From the NCBI RefSeq assembly GCF_000224005.2, contig NZ_CP007031.1, forward strand, positions 2,881,001 to 2,945,000: a stretch of 64,000 nt of DNA, written 5' to 3'. Origin of the DNA: Marichromatium purpuratum 984 (GTDB taxonomy: Bacteria > Pseudomonadota > Gammaproteobacteria > Chromatiales > Chromatiaceae). Shown here piece after piece: positions 9,097 to 17,949 of the stretch. The notes beneath the pieces are model-generated. The model was not told the origin of the DNA and did no database searches. It saw only the letters and a program-made list of their open reading frames with translations. Position numbers and translations under genes: made by a program. Within the stretch, counting starts at the first letter, position 1. Every line of letters starts with the position of its first letter.

Positions 9097-11107
9097 AGAC
9101 GCCGCGCTGGACCTCCAGCGGCAAGGCTGCGAAGGCCTCCGGGTAGCCTTCCGGATGCGCGGGACTCAGCAGATTCTGTCCCACAAGGGCAAGCTCCAAG
9201 CCCGCGCGCGGGCGCCAGGCCAAGCGGACATCCAGCTCCCAATAGGCGGGGATGCGGCTGTCGCTGAACCGACCGATGTCGAACGGCGGGTAACTCGAAT
9301 CGACATAGCGCAGCCACAGATCGAGGTCGATATCCTCGCGCGGGTTCATCAACGAGCGCAGCGAGAACTGCTGGCGCGGATCGGCACGCGCCAGGGTCTC
9401 GTTGCTGCGATCGAGACTGGTCTCCGGCACCTCGAGATCGACCTCGAGATAGCCATAGGCCAACGCCAGCCGCCACCACTCGCGCAACTGCCACTCGGCG
9501 GCGAGTTCAACGCCATAACCAGACCCGCTGGCCTGGTTGTCGAAGGGCAGGCTGAAGTAGAGCGCATCGCCATCGACACCGGTCTGCAACACGGCGTCGC
9601 CCGAGGAACGCAGATCGTCATAGTCGTTGTAGAACAGCGTGAGATCCAGGCTCAGCCGCGACGATGGAGCCAGCCGCCAACCCAGCTCATAGGCGATCAG
9701 CGACTCGGAGACGAAATCGTCGTTACCGGCGGTGGCGAATACCAGCGACGGCGGCCAAGGCGTGGCGAGCCCGGAGTCGATGACGCGCGCCCAGACCTCG
9801 GCGCTGCGCTCGGCGCGCGACGGGGTACGCACCGCGCGCGAGACCGAGGCCCAAAGCGTAGACCGATCCGAGGCGTGCCACAGCAGCCGGATATTGGGTT
9901 GCAGCTCGAACCCGGTGTAGTCGTTGTGCTCGAACTTGCTTCCCAGGGTCAGGTGCAAGCGCCCCGGCACCAGATCGATCTCGTCCTGGAGGAAGCCGTT
10001 CCAGAGTTCGCGCGACTCGGCATCCGGGGCGAGGTCGACCAGCACATCGCCACTGAAGTCGTCGGCGACATGCCGGTAGCCGAGCCCCCAGACCAGGTCA
10101 TGACGCGAACCCAACATCACCCGGTGCTGGAACTCGACATCGAGGATGTCGTGGCGCTGCGAGACATAGTACTCGTCGCGCTCGACATGGTCGTAGTAGA
10201 GCTGCAGCGACACCTGCGAGCTGACCGACAGCGCCCGCTCCCAGCGTGCCAGGAAGTTCACGCCGCTGGCCTGCAGTCGGTCGTCGACCGCGACATAGCG
10301 CTCTGGCAGCACCTCGGGGGCGGGAATGCTCAGCTGCTGGCGCAGATTGCTGCGATAGAGATCGCCCTGGAACGTGAACCGATTGCCATCGGTGAGGCGC
10401 GAGTCGATGCGGAAACCGCCCTGGCCACTGTCCCAGTCGTCACGACCACCGTCACCGTCGAGGGTGATCAGCGCGTCATGATCCTGATACTTGGCATAGA
10501 CCCGGGCGAAGGTATCGGGCGCGATCTCGGCGCCATAACGCAGCGCCGCCAGCGCCCGCTGCTCGGAGCCGGCGCCGAGGCTCACCAGCGTACCCAGGGT
10601 ACTCTCGGCCGAGCGGGTGATGATATTGATCACGCCGTTGACCGCATTGGCCCCCCACAGGGTCGCGCCCGGACCGCGGATCACCTCGATACGCTCGATA
10701 TCCTCGAGCAGCGGATTCTGCTGCTCCCAGTAGACGCCGGAGAAGCTCGGCGTATAGAGGGTACGACCGTCGATCAACACCAGCAGCTTGTTGGCGAAGC
10801 GGCCATTGAAACCGCGCGCCGAGACCGCCCACTTGTTGGCGTCGAGCCGGCTGACCTGCAGCCCCGGGACCATCCGCAACAACTCGGGCAGCGCCGTCGC
10901 GCCGCTGCGCCGGATGTCCTCGGCATCGATCACGAACACCGCAGCGGCGGCATCGGCGAGCGCCTGGGACTTCTTGCCGACCGAGGTCACCTCGACATCG
11001 AGCAGCTCTTCCAGACTGAGTTCGGTCAGATCCTCGCCGCGCACCGGCATCACCAGCAAGGATGTCACCAGGGGCAGAATCCATCCCGCCGCCACCCGCA
11101 TAGTCAT
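9071..11107 (-). CDS. TonB-dependent outer-membrane receptor (first signalling module)
   Basis: The protein has 678 residues from the ATG at 11105-11107, which has GGAGG about seven bases upstream. A signal peptide (MTMRVAAGWILPLVTSLLVM) precedes LTELSLEELLDVEVTSVGKK, a segment common in this receptor group. The plug domain shows ELLRMVPGLQV, ARGFNGRFANKLLVLIDGR and VIRGPGATLWGANAVNGVINI. A long beta-barrel region ends in VYASVRLEF, with the terminal phenylalanine expected of outer-membrane proteins. The ligand is unknown; no iron or B12 gene is adjacent. It is the first gene of an operon with a YfiR-like protein, hybrid kinase and GGDEF/EAL regulator, so it may act in sensing as well as uptake. 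Confidence 0.88.
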   Translation of the reverse strand: MTMRVAAGWILPLVTSLLVMPVRGEDLTELSLEELLDVEVTSVGKKSQALADAAAAVFVIDAEDIRRSGATALPELLRMVPGLQVSRLDANKWAVSARGFNGRFANKLLVLIDGRTLYTPSFSGVYWEQQNPLLEDIERIEVIRGPGATLWGANAVNGVINIITRSAESTLGTLVSLGAGSEQRALAALRYGAEIAPDTFARVYAKYQDHDALITLDGDGGRDDWDSGQGGFRIDSRLTDGNRFTFQGDLYRSNLRQQLSIPAPEVLPERYVAVDDRLQASGVNFLARWERALSVSSQVSLQLYYDHVERDEYYVSQRHDILDVEFQHRVMLGSRHDLVWGLGYRHVADDFSGDVLVDLAPDAESRELWNGFLQDEIDLVPGRLHLTLGSKFEHNDYTGFELQPNIRLLWHASDRSTLWASVSRAVRTPSRAERSAEVWARVIDSGLATPWPPSLVFATAGNDDFVSESLIAYELGWRLAPSSRLSLDLTLFYNDYDDLRSSGDAVLQTGVDGDALYFSLPFDNQASGSGYGVELAAEWQLREWWRLALAYGYLEVDLEVPETSLDRSNETLARADPRQQFSLRSLMNPREDIDLDLWLRYVDSSYPPFDIGRFSDSRIPAYWELDVRLAWRPRAGLELALVGQNLLSPAHPEGYPEAFAALPLEVQRGVYASVRLEF

Positions 11108-11258
11108 AGACTGCCTCCACCGTGTTCTGGCGAACGTGCCATCACCATCCCGCACACCAATCCCTGGTCGATGATCGATACCACGTCGCACTATAAACGC
11201 CCAGGCGTCACATCGGGTAGGATCCGGCCATCGCCAACATCGACCCGAGAGGCACCTC

Positions 11259-12182
11259 ATGAGCAACGTCATTCACTCTTCTCCCACCGCACCAGCGGGC
11301 CGACACGTCGCGCAGCGCGCGACACTGAGCGACGCGCTCGATGCCCGGCGCGACACCCTGCGGGGGACCAGCGGCAGGCTCGCCTACTACGCCGACACCA
11401 CCGCAACGGGACGCCCATTGGTGCTGATCCACAGCATCAACGCCGCGCCCAGTAGCTACGAACTCCGTCCACTGTTCGAGCACTATCGTGGCAAGCGCCC
11501 GGTCTACAGCCTGGAACTGCCCGGTTTCGGACACTCGGAGCGACCGGCGCGCCGCTATACCCCCGAGCTGTTCGCCACCGCGATCAACGAGTTCCTCGAG
11601 CAGGTTGTCGACGCCCCCGCCGATCTGCTGGCACTGTCGTTGAGCAGCGAGTTCGCCGCCCGCGCCGCGCTCACCGCGCCGGCGCGCGTCACCTCGCTCA
11701 CGCTGATCTCACCGACCGGCTTCACCAGCCGCGAACTTCCCAGTGAGCGCACCGGACACCGTCTGCGCCGAATTCTCACCCTGCCACTGCTCGGGCGTGC
11801 GCTCTATGCCCTGGTCGCCTCGCGACCGAGCATCCGTCACTATCTCGGACGCTCCTTCACCGGCGCGCCACCACAGGCGCTGATCGATTACGCCCACGCC
11901 ACCTCGCACCAGCCCGGTGCCCATCACGCACCGCTCCACTTCCTCTCCACCCTGCTGTTCACCCGCAAGGCGCGCGAACGCCTCTACAGCCGGCTCACCG
12001 ATCTGCCGGTGCTGGTGATCGCCGACCGCGACCCCTACATCGACTTCACCGCCCTGCCCGACTTCCTCGCCGACCATCCCAACTGGCGCAGCGAGACCCT
12101 GGCCCCACACCTTGGCTTGCCGCACTGGGAGCATCCCGAGGCAACCATCGCCACGCTCGACGCCTTCTGGACAGAATCCTGA
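11259..12182 (+). CDS. Alpha/beta hydrolase fold protein
   Basis: The protein has 307 residues, no signal peptide and no membrane segment. The core fold is visible: GRPLVLIHSINAAPSSYELR (oxyanion-hole strand, residues 51-70), LELPGFGHSERP (85-96), and the nucleophile elbow ALSLS with probable nucleophile S127. The acid is probably D256 or D258 in VIADRDPYID, and the histidine H289 in GLPHWEHPE. The elbow differs from canonical GxSxG because both glycines are replaced (A125, S129). The gene stands alone, divergent from the TonB receptor and followed by repeat sequence, so context gives no substrate. An esterase, lipase or haloperoxidase-like role is possible; none can be chosen. Confidence 0.8.
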   Translation: MSNVIHSSPTAPAGRHVAQRATLSDALDARRDTLRGTSGRLAYYADTTATGRPLVLIHSINAAPSSYELRPLFEHYRGKRPVYSLELPGFGHSERPARRYTPELFATAINEFLEQVVDAPADLLALSLSSEFAARAALTAPARVTSLTLISPTGFTSRELPSERTGHRLRRILTLPLLGRALYALVASRPSIRHYLGRSFTGAPPQALIDYAHATSHQPGAHHAPLHFLSTLLFTRKARERLYSRLTDLPVLVIADRDPYIDFTALPDFLADHPNWRSETLAPHLGLPHWEHPEATIATLDAFWTES

Positions 12183-12186
12183 AGCA

Positions 12187-12376
12187 CCAGCGACCAACGG
12201 ATTGAACTGCGAAGGCGCAAAGGGGGTTAATAAAGCCGCCAGCTGTCGGCCATCAGCCTCCAGTGGGCATGTATCCGCAGCGCCAGCGCCGCTTGCCGTC
12301 AACCGCGATCAGCTCACCTGTGTTCTTGGCTCCAGCGATCGAGGGCAGACTGGCGACTGGCGGTCGACCGCTCACC
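12187..12376. repeat. Second copy of the dispersed intergenic repeat family
   Basis: The region after the hydrolase gene shares blocks with the 3577-3823 element: CCAGCGACCA (12187-12196), a TTGAACTGCGAAGGCGCAAAG-type motif (about 12202-12225), and a block near 12250 resembling GCCATCAGCCTCCAGTGGG. The right side is more diverged. No gene is visible between the hydrolase and queE. Confidence 0.45.
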
Positions 12377-12377
12377 C

Positions 12378-13019
12378 TCAGGGCAGCCCGACGAGCTTGT
12401 GCATCTGGATGCCGAGCCGCCAGCGCGGGTCGGCGAGACAGTAAGCGGCGGCGGCCTCGGTGTGAACCGCGCGCTCGGCGTCGTCAAGCGGCTGAAGGAC
12501 GTGATGATCGAAGTCGAGCGCGATGTATCGCTCCGGCTCGGCGCCGGGCTGCGGATAGATCAGCTTGAGTTCGTCGCCGCGGCGCACCACCAGCTCGGCC
12601 CCGGCCTTGGGGCTGACACAGACCCAATCGATCCCCCCGGGCAATGCCAGGGTCCCGTTGGTCTCGACCCCGACCTCGAAACCGCGCGCGTGGAGCGCCG
12701 CGACCAGTACATCATCGAGCTGCAGCGCCGGCTCGCCCCCGGTGCACACCACATAGGGTGTCGCGCCAAGGGCGGCGGCGCGGGGCCAGCACGCGACGAT
12801 CGCGGCGGCCAGCTGCTCGGCGTCGGCGAAGTGTCCGCCACCCTCGCCATCGGTGCCACGGAAATCGGTATCGCAGAAGCGACAGCGCGCGGTGGCGCGG
12901 TCACGCTCCAGTCCCGACCACAGGTTGCAGCCGGCAAAGCGACAGAACACCGCCGCGCGACCCGCCTGGGCGCCCTCACCCTGAAGGGTGTAGAAGACCT
13001 CCTTGACCGCGTAACTCAT
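12378..13019 (-). CDS. queE: 7-carboxy-7-deazaguanine synthase QueE
   Basis: The protein has 214 residues from the ATG at 13017-13019. QueE is a radical-SAM enzyme that converts 6-carboxytetrahydropterin to 7-carboxy-7-deazaguanine on the way to preQ0 and queuosine. The start [20 protein letters not shown] is typical. The cluster-binding cysteines are C31, C46 and C49, in the expanded CX14CX2C spacing known from Burkholderia-type QueE. CTGGEPALQ is the GGE-type SAM motif. The start codon overlaps the queD stop by four bases (ATGA), so translation is probably coupled. It is the last gene of queC-queD-queE. Confidence 0.93.
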   Translation of the reverse strand: MSYAVKEVFYTLQGEGAQAGRAAVFCRFAGCNLWSGLERDRATARCRFCDTDFRGTDGEGGGHFADAEQLAAAIVACWPRAAALGATPYVVCTGGEPALQLDDVLVAALHARGFEVGVETNGTLALPGGIDWVCVSPKAGAELVVRRGDELKLIYPQPGAEPERYIALDFDHHVLQPLDDAERAVHTEAAAAYCLADPRWRLGIQMHKLVGLP

Positions 13020-14113
13020 ACCGGCAGCGCCGGGCCCTGCGGCCCCCAACTGAGCACCGCGCCGCAACCCGGGGTCTGGTGCAGGTCGATCCGATCGAGC
13101 GCGGGCAGCGCATCGCCGACCTCGGCGCGAATCCAGCGCGCCAGCGCCCCCGGCGCGGCCTGGTCGATCCCCGGCAGGATATCGAGACGGTGATGATCGA
13201 GGCGCGTATAGACCGGCTTGAACAGCCGCTTGACGTCGCCGTAATCGACCGTCCAGCCCATCACCCGGTCGAGCGGCGCGCACAGATGCAGCCGCAGCAG
13301 ATAGCTGTGACCGTGCAGCCGACGGCGCGCATCACCCTCAGGCGCGGCGCTCAGACAGAGCGCGCTCTCGAAACGCTGCTCCTTCCAGATCCGGTAGCTG
13401 CTGCCGTCGAACTGGCAGCCGGCGGTCGCCGTCTCGTAGACGCTGACCCAGGACAGCGGCGCGAATTCGGGCTTGAGCCGCGCCCAGATCCAGGCGGCGA
13501 GCATCTCGCTGGTGGGGTTCTCGAGCCCGGGGATGTCGTTGAGACAGGCGTGGTCGAGCGCGGCGCCGAGCGGCGCCCAGAGGGTGTCGATACGGTCGTA
13601 GTCGACCCCCATATCCTGATCCTCGGCGAGGGTCTGGTCGGCATGGAGGATGACCTCGAAGCCGTGACCGTGCATCCGCCCACACTGATGTCCCTCGGGG
13701 ACGTTGGGCAGCTGGTGCGCGGACTCGAAGCGGAAGCGCCGCCACAGGTGACAGTGGCCGTCGGCATCGAGGTCGACACCCTGATCGCGGGTGCTGTGGA
13801 TACCGACCGACTCGACCCCGTCGAGCGCGAGATGATCGCGCACCCAGCGCGCCAGGTTCTCGTCGGTGGGCACCCGCAGCCGGGTGTTGAGATCGGCGTA
13901 GTCGAGCGGCGCGACCGCCTCGGCGAGCCGCTCGCGCAGCGCGTCGGTCTCGGCGCCGGCGAAGGGCGCCCAGCCGGGCGCCAGCTCGGCGCGAACCCGG
14001 GCGAGGAAGCTGTGGCCGTGGAGCGCGCGGCAACGGTGCCCGGCGGGCAGCACGGAGACGTGACGGGCCGCCTCGAAGGGGACGGCGGCGACATGGAGCA
14101 GGCGTTCGGTCAT
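13016..14113 (-). CDS. queD: Triple-domain 6-carboxytetrahydropterin synthase (QueD-like)
   Basis: This 365-residue protein is about three times the usual QueD length of about 120. Three tandem T-fold units are visible: residues about 5-122, 125-245 and 246-360. The middle unit has the full catalytic set: zinc ligands H133, H148, H150, nucleophile C144, D187-H188 and E227, and matches ordinary QueD closely ([25 protein letters not shown]). The first keeps C28 and H32/H34, but the first zinc histidine is R17 and the Asp-His pair is D71-Y72. The third keeps H267/H269 and D306-H307 but has L252 for the first histidine and R263 for the cysteine. Presumably only the middle unit is catalytic. The gene overlaps queC and queE by four bases each. 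The start is MTERLLH at 14111-14113. Confidence 0.9.
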   Translation of the reverse strand: MTERLLHVAAVPFEAARHVSVLPAGHRCRALHGHSFLARVRAELAPGWAPFAGAETDALRERLAEAVAPLDYADLNTRLRVPTDENLARWVRDHLALDGVESVGIHSTRDQGVDLDADGHCHLWRRFRFESAHQLPNVPEGHQCGRMHGHGFEVILHADQTLAEDQDMGVDYDRIDTLWAPLGAALDHACLNDIPGLENPTSEMLAAWIWARLKPEFAPLSWVSVYETATAGCQFDGSSYRIWKEQRFESALCLSAAPEGDARRRLHGHSYLLRLHLCAPLDRVMGWTVDYGDVKRLFKPVYTRLDHHRLDILPGIDQAAPGALARWIRAEVGDALPALDRIDLHQTPGCGAVLSWGPQGPALPV

Positions 14114-14805
14114 GGGGTCTCGAATCGGTTGAGCAGTGGATCGGCGATCCCGGCCTCGGCGAAACCCTTGGCGCGCAGCAGGCAGGAGTCGCAGCCGCCA
14201 CAGGGACGACCGTGCGCGTCGGGGTCGTAGCAACTGGAGGTGAGGGCGTAGTCGACGCCGAGCGCCAGCCCGCGCCGGATGATCCCGGCCTTGGTCAGGT
14301 CGATCAGCGGGGTGTGGATGCGCAACCGCTGACGCCCCTCGACCCCGGCGACGGTGGCGAGATTGGCCATCTGCTCGTAGGCGGCGATGTACTCGGGGCG
14401 ACAGTCGGGATAGCCGGAGTAGTCGAGCGCGTTGACACCGATGAAGATATCGCTCGCCCCCAGGGTCTCGGCCCAGGCCAGGGCGAAGGACAGGAACACG
14501 GTGTTGCGCGCCGGGACATAGGTGACCGGGATCGTCGTCTCCATCTCCTCCGGGTCGCGCCCCTTGGGCACCGCGATATCGGCGGTCAGCGCCGAGCCGC
14601 CGAAGCGGCGCAGATCGATATCGGCAATCACGTGCTCGACCACCCCGAGCTGCGCGGCCACCCGCGCGGCGGCGTCAAGCTCGCAGCCATGGCGCTGACC
14701 ATAGCGAAACGACAGCGCATGGGGGGCGAAGCCCTGATCCTTGGCGATCGCGAGCACGGTGGTCGAGTCGAGGCCACCGCTGAGCAGCACCACTGCTGGG
14801 GTCAT
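14110..14805 (-). CDS. queC: 7-cyano-7-deazaguanine synthase QueC
   Basis: The protein has 231 residues from the ATG at 14803-14805. QueC uses ATP and ammonia to turn 7-carboxy-7-deazaguanine into preQ0. The pyrophosphatase loop is SGGLDSTT (residues 9-16), next to MTPAVVLL. The zinc site is the C-terminal cluster [33 protein letters not shown] is a conserved family segment. It is the first gene of queC-queD-queE and overlaps queD by four bases (ATGA). The reading frame stays open upstream through an 8-bp tandem repeat, but the family begins at MTPAVV, so the repeat is taken as 5' non-coding. Confidence 0.95.
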   Translation of the reverse strand: MTPAVVLLSGGLDSTTVLAIAKDQGFAPHALSFRYGQRHGCELDAAARVAAQLGVVEHVIADIDLRRFGGSALTADIAVPKGRDPEEMETTIPVTYVPARNTVFLSFALAWAETLGASDIFIGVNALDYSGYPDCRPEYIAAYEQMANLATVAGVEGRQRLRIHTPLIDLTKAGIIRRGLALGVDYALTSSCYDPDAHGRPCGGCDSCLLRAKGFAEAGIADPLLNRFETP

Positions 14806-14912
14806 TGGGTCGTGTCTCCGAAAAAAAGCGATTGTCCGCCGGGGCGTGCTTGGCAGGGTTCGACCCGGTGGGTGAAACTGATGACGAGCACGGGCGTCGA
14901 ACCCCGCAGCGG

Positions 14913-15027
14913 GCGGACTCGCGGACTCGCGGACTCGCGGACTCGCGGACTCGCGGACTCGCGGACTCGCGGACTCGCGGACTCGCGGACTCGCGGACTC
15001 GCGGACTCGCGGACTCGCGGACTCGCG
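14913..15027. repeat. 8-bp tandem repeat GCGGACTC, about 14.4 copies
   Basis: The unit GCGGACTC is repeated without interruption 14 times (14913-15024), followed by a partial unit. It lies in the 371-bp gap between divergent queC and the cytochrome b gene, beginning about 108 bases upstream of the queC start. Each unit contains the near-palindrome CGGACTCG. Perfect identity of all copies suggests recent slippage or expansion. Apart from the repeat no gene was recognised in this gap. Confidence 0.95.
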
Positions 15028-15176
15028 CCGGGATTGTCGCGCCGCGCGCGCTGCGCGCGCAACGACGATCATCAGCGCCCGCCGCCCGGAACCGTCGCCG
15101 CCCGAGGCGCGACGGCCCTTATCCGGGGGCGTGACCGATCACGCCCCGGACTCAACCGAACCATGGATCGATCATC

Positions 15177-15875
15177 ATGCAAGCATACCGTATCCGGCTC
15201 TGGGACCTGCCGACCCGGGTCGTGCACTGGCTGCTGTTCGCGCTGGTGGTGGCGGCCTACGTCACCGGCGAGATCGGCGGCAACCTGATGACCTGGCACG
15301 GCTGGATCGGACTGGCAATCGCCGGCCTGATCGCCTTTCGCATCACCTGGGGCCTGGTCGGCTCGACCTACGCCCGTTTCGGTCAGTTCGTGCGCGGTCC
15401 GCGCGCGGTGCTCGACTATCTGCGCGGACGCTGGCACGGCGTCGGTCACAACCCGATCGGCGCGGTCTCGGTGCTGGTGCTGCTCGGCATCCTCGCCATC
15501 CAGACCCTCACCGGACTCTTTGGCAACGACGACATCGCCTTCGAGGGCCCGCTCTACCCGCTGGTCTCGAAGGACGTCAGCGACTGGCTGATCGGGCTGC
15601 ACCGCCAGGCCTACTGGCTGATCATCGCGCTGGTCTCGCTGCACGTGGCGGCGATGCTGTTCTATGCCCTGGTGCGCAAGAACAATCTGGTCATCCCGAT
15701 GATCAACGGCGTCAAGGAGGTCGACGACCCCGCCATCCCCTCGGCGCGCGGCGGTGGACCGATCGCCCTGGTGTTCGCGCTACTGGTTGCGGCGCTGGTG
15801 GTGTGGATCGCCGCCGGCGGGCTCTTGCCCGCCCCGCCACCGCCACCACCGCCGGGCAGCATCCCGGCCTGGTGA
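15177..15875 (+). CDS. Cytochrome b561-type membrane protein
   Basis: The protein has 232 residues with about five membrane segments. The N-terminus MQAYRIRLWDLPTRVVHWLL and candidate haem ligands H17, H41 (MTWHGWIG), plus histidines in GLHRQAYWLI and VSLHVAAM, fit the bacterial di-haem cytochrome b561/hydrogenase b family. Such proteins shuttle electrons between quinones and a periplasmic partner. An extra C-terminal membrane segment ends in a proline-rich tail (PAPPPPPPPGSIPAW). Its convergent neighbour is a soluble cytochrome c', a combination also seen elsewhere and consistent with electron exchange (inference). The start ATG at 15177 directly precedes the conserved first helix. Confidence 0.88.
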   Translation: MQAYRIRLWDLPTRVVHWLLFALVVAAYVTGEIGGNLMTWHGWIGLAIAGLIAFRITWGLVGSTYARFGQFVRGPRAVLDYLRGRWHGVGHNPIGAVSVLVLLGILAIQTLTGLFGNDDIAFEGPLYPLVSKDVSDWLIGLHRQAYWLIIALVSLHVAAMLFYALVRKNNLVIPMINGVKEVDDPAIPSARGGGPIALVFALLVAALVVWIAAGGLLPAPPPPPPPGSIPAW

Positions 15876-15888
15876 GGCGATAACGCAA

Positions 15889-15910
15889 GAGGCCGCCCGA
15901 AGGCGGCCTC
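15889..15910. terminator. Hairpin terminator between convergent cytochrome genes
   Basis: GAGGCCGCC (15889-15897) and GGCGGCCTC (15902-15910) form a perfect 9-bp stem with a CGAA tetraloop. It begins 13 bases after the cytochrome b stop and lies between two convergent genes, so it can serve both strands. The following T-run is weak (GTCGTT). Confidence 0.75.
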
Positions 15911-15949
15911 GTCGTTCCATGGGTCCGTCACCGGACCCGGGCCGGGCGA

Positions 15950-16417
15950 TCAGTCGTCGGCGCGGAACTTGTCGTGACAGGACTTGCAGCTCTGGCCGAG
16001 CTTGCCGAAGGCATCCTGCGCCGCGGCCTGATCGCCACCGGCAGCGACCTCGGCCATGTTGTTGGCGGCGGCGATGAAGTTACGCGCCACCTTGCCGACC
16101 TCTTCCATGTTCTCAAAGAACTCGGGCTTGACGGCGGTCTCGACGTCGCCCACGTCCTTGTCGGTGCCGGGACCGTAGAGCGCGCCCATGCCCGAGTTGG
16201 CGATCGCGGCGATGGCGTTGGCCGCAGCCTCGACCTGCCCCTGATCAAAGTCACCCTGGAGGTTGGCCTTGATCTTGCCCATGTTCCAAGCCATGAAGCT
16301 ATAGCCGGCCTGACGATACTGGATCTGATCCTCGGGCTTGAGCTCGGCGGCGGAGGCGACACTGGCGAGCGCGACGGCGAGGACGCCGGCGACAGCGCTG
16401 GCTGGCATGCGTTTCAT
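15950..16417 (-). CDS. Cytochrome c' (periplasmic, class II)
   Basis: The protein has 155 residues. The signal peptide ends around SVASA, before AELKPEDQIQYRQAGYSFM. The mature part is a four-helix bundle with one C-terminal haem site CKSCHDKF, the layout of class II cytochrome c'. AWNMGKIKANLQGDFDQ is typical of the family. These cytochromes bind NO and other gases and are abundant in purple bacteria. The start is the ATG at 16415-16417 with AAGGGAGA upstream; a TTG two codons earlier is less likely. It lies 32 bases downstream of the diguanylate cyclase on the same strand and may be co-transcribed with it. Confidence 0.93.
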   Translation of the reverse strand: MKRMPASAVAGVLAVALASVASAAELKPEDQIQYRQAGYSFMAWNMGKIKANLQGDFDQGQVEAAANAIAAIANSGMGALYGPGTDKDVGDVETAVKPEFFENMEEVGKVARNFIAAANNMAEVAAGGDQAAAQDAFGKLGQSCKSCHDKFRADD

Positions 16418-16449
16418 TGACAATCTCCCTTAAACGTAACTGACGCGGT

Positions 16450-17949
16450 TCATCCGTCTCGCCCATGCTGGCGAGCGCCCCCAGTCTCAGGGCGTTGATC
16501 GAGTAATTCAACCCCGGTCGGCGACAAAGCGGCCAAGACCTGATCCTTACCGGCCTTCTTCGCCCGATAGAGACTGTCATCGGCGAGTTTGACGAAGGCG
16601 TCGACGGAGATACCGTTGAACTCGCACACGCCACCACTGATGGTCACCCGCAACTCCGCCTGCGGCCACGCCAGCGCGCCGATCTGCACCCGGATCCGCT
16701 CGGCCACCTCACGGGCCGCCGAGAGCTGGGCATGGGGCAGGATCACCATGAACTCCTCGCCACCATAGCGCCCGATCACATCGACCTCGCGCACGCACTG
16801 ACGCAGCTCCTCGGCCACTCGCACCAGCACCTCGTCGCCCACCGGGTGGCCGTACTGATCGTTGATCTTCTTGAAGTCGTCGAGATCGAAGAGAAAGATC
16901 GACAGCGGCTGGTGATAGCGATGGAACATGTCCACTTCTTTGCCCAGCATCGAGAACAGATAGCGGCGGTTGTAGAGACCGGTCAGTCCATCGGTGAAGG
17001 AGGCCGCACGCAGCTCCTCCTGGATCGCCTTCAGCCTGGTGACATCGACCAGCGACACCAGCCTGCCGCGACCGCCCGAGAAGCGCAGCCCGACCACCGA
17101 CACCAGTGCCCAGCGCAGCTCGCCGTCCACGGCGGGGATACACATCTCGCGCTGTTCGCCATCACCGCTCGGCAGCCCCGCGGCCAGCAGATAACGCCAA
17201 TCCTCGCTGCCCAGATCACCGGCCTCGCCCTCGAGCGAGAGATAGCGACGTGCCGCCTCGTTGGCTCGCGCCAGCGTGCACCGTCCCGGCTCGTGGAGCA
17301 CCATCGGGAAGGAGGCCGCCTCGAAGACGTTGCGCAGATTGGACTCGCTCTCACCGAGGCGGCGCAGCAACCGGCTGATACCGACCCAGGCCAACGTGAT
17401 CAGCACCAGCAGCGTCCCCGCCCCCCACAGCAGCTTACCGCGCACCCCGGCGATCAGTTGCTGCAGGAACTCGGGATTGGCGTAGAACCGGGCCACCCCG
17501 ACGAGCAGGTGATCGCGCGGGTGATAGAGCGCGATCGGCACCAGTACGCAGCCCTCGCAGCCCAGTTCGCCACGGATCATGTCAAGGCACCCCCGAGGCA
17601 GATCCAGCATCTCGTAGTCGAGCACCAGCTCGATGCGATGGATGAAGGCGATACCGGTCGACTGATCCTCGAGCAGCAGGATGGCATCGAGCGCCGCCTG
17701 CAGCTCGCCACGCAGATATTCGGGGCGGGCACTGCCATCGAGCAGACGCTCGAGACCGGGAGCCTGGGCCTGGGCGAAGGCGCGTGACTGGCTCTCGTAG
17801 TGCTCGCGCAACAATGGCTCGAGCGCGAACATCCAGTAGACGCTGCTGATGGCGATGATGATCGCGCCCAGCAGCGCGAAGATCAGCGCCAACAATCGCT
17901 CGAATCTCAGCGACGCCTGGCTCGGCACCGCCATTGCGTCTCTACTCAT
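16450..17949 (-). CDS. Membrane diguanylate cyclase with periplasmic sensor and PAS domain
   Basis: The protein has 499 residues. Two membrane segments (about 18-40 and 173-192) bracket a periplasmic region of about 130 residues holding three clustered cysteines, C121, C131 and C134 (GELGCEGCVL). A PAS-like domain (about 203-305) precedes the GGDEF domain, with SFTDGLTGLYNRRYLF, FDLDDFKKIND and the active site RYGGEEF (396-400 for GGEEF). An inhibitory RxxD site is present (R387-D390), so product inhibition is expected. The start MSRDAM (17947-17949) overlaps the YfiR-like gene by eight bases; MAVPSQ, five codons on, is an alternative. With the two upstream genes it forms the second receptor/YfiR-like/c-di-GMP module. 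Confidence 0.9.
   Translation of the reverse strand: MSRDAMAVPSQASLRFERLLALIFALLGAIIIAISSVYWMFALEPLLREHYESQSRAFAQAQAPGLERLLDGSARPEYLRGELQAALDAILLLEDQSTGIAFIHRIELVLDYEMLDLPRGCLDMIRGELGCEGCVLVPIALYHPRDHLLVGVARFYANPEFLQQLIAGVRGKLLWGAGTLLVLITLAWVGISRLLRRLGESESNLRNVFEAASFPMVLHEPGRCTLARANEAARRYLSLEGEAGDLGSEDWRYLLAAGLPSGDGEQREMCIPAVDGELRWALVSVVGLRFSGGRGRLVSLVDVTRLKAIQEELRAASFTDGLTGLYNRRYLFSMLGKEVDMFHRYHQPLSIFLFDLDDFKKINDQYGHPVGDEVLVRVAEELRQCVREVDVIGRYGGEEFMVILPHAQLSAAREVAERIRVQIGALAWPQAELRVTISGGVCEFNGISVDAFVKLADDSLYRAKKAGKDQVLAALSPTGVELLDQRPETGGARQHGRDG

Noticed and set aside
14806-15072. N-terminal extension of queC through the 8-bp repeat (SASPRVRE peptide)
   Set aside because: Not part of the QueC family, and the normal start MTPAVV is present.
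14806-15176. A preQ1 riboswitch upstream of queC
   Set aside because: No recognisable aptamer; the region is dominated by the tandem repeat.
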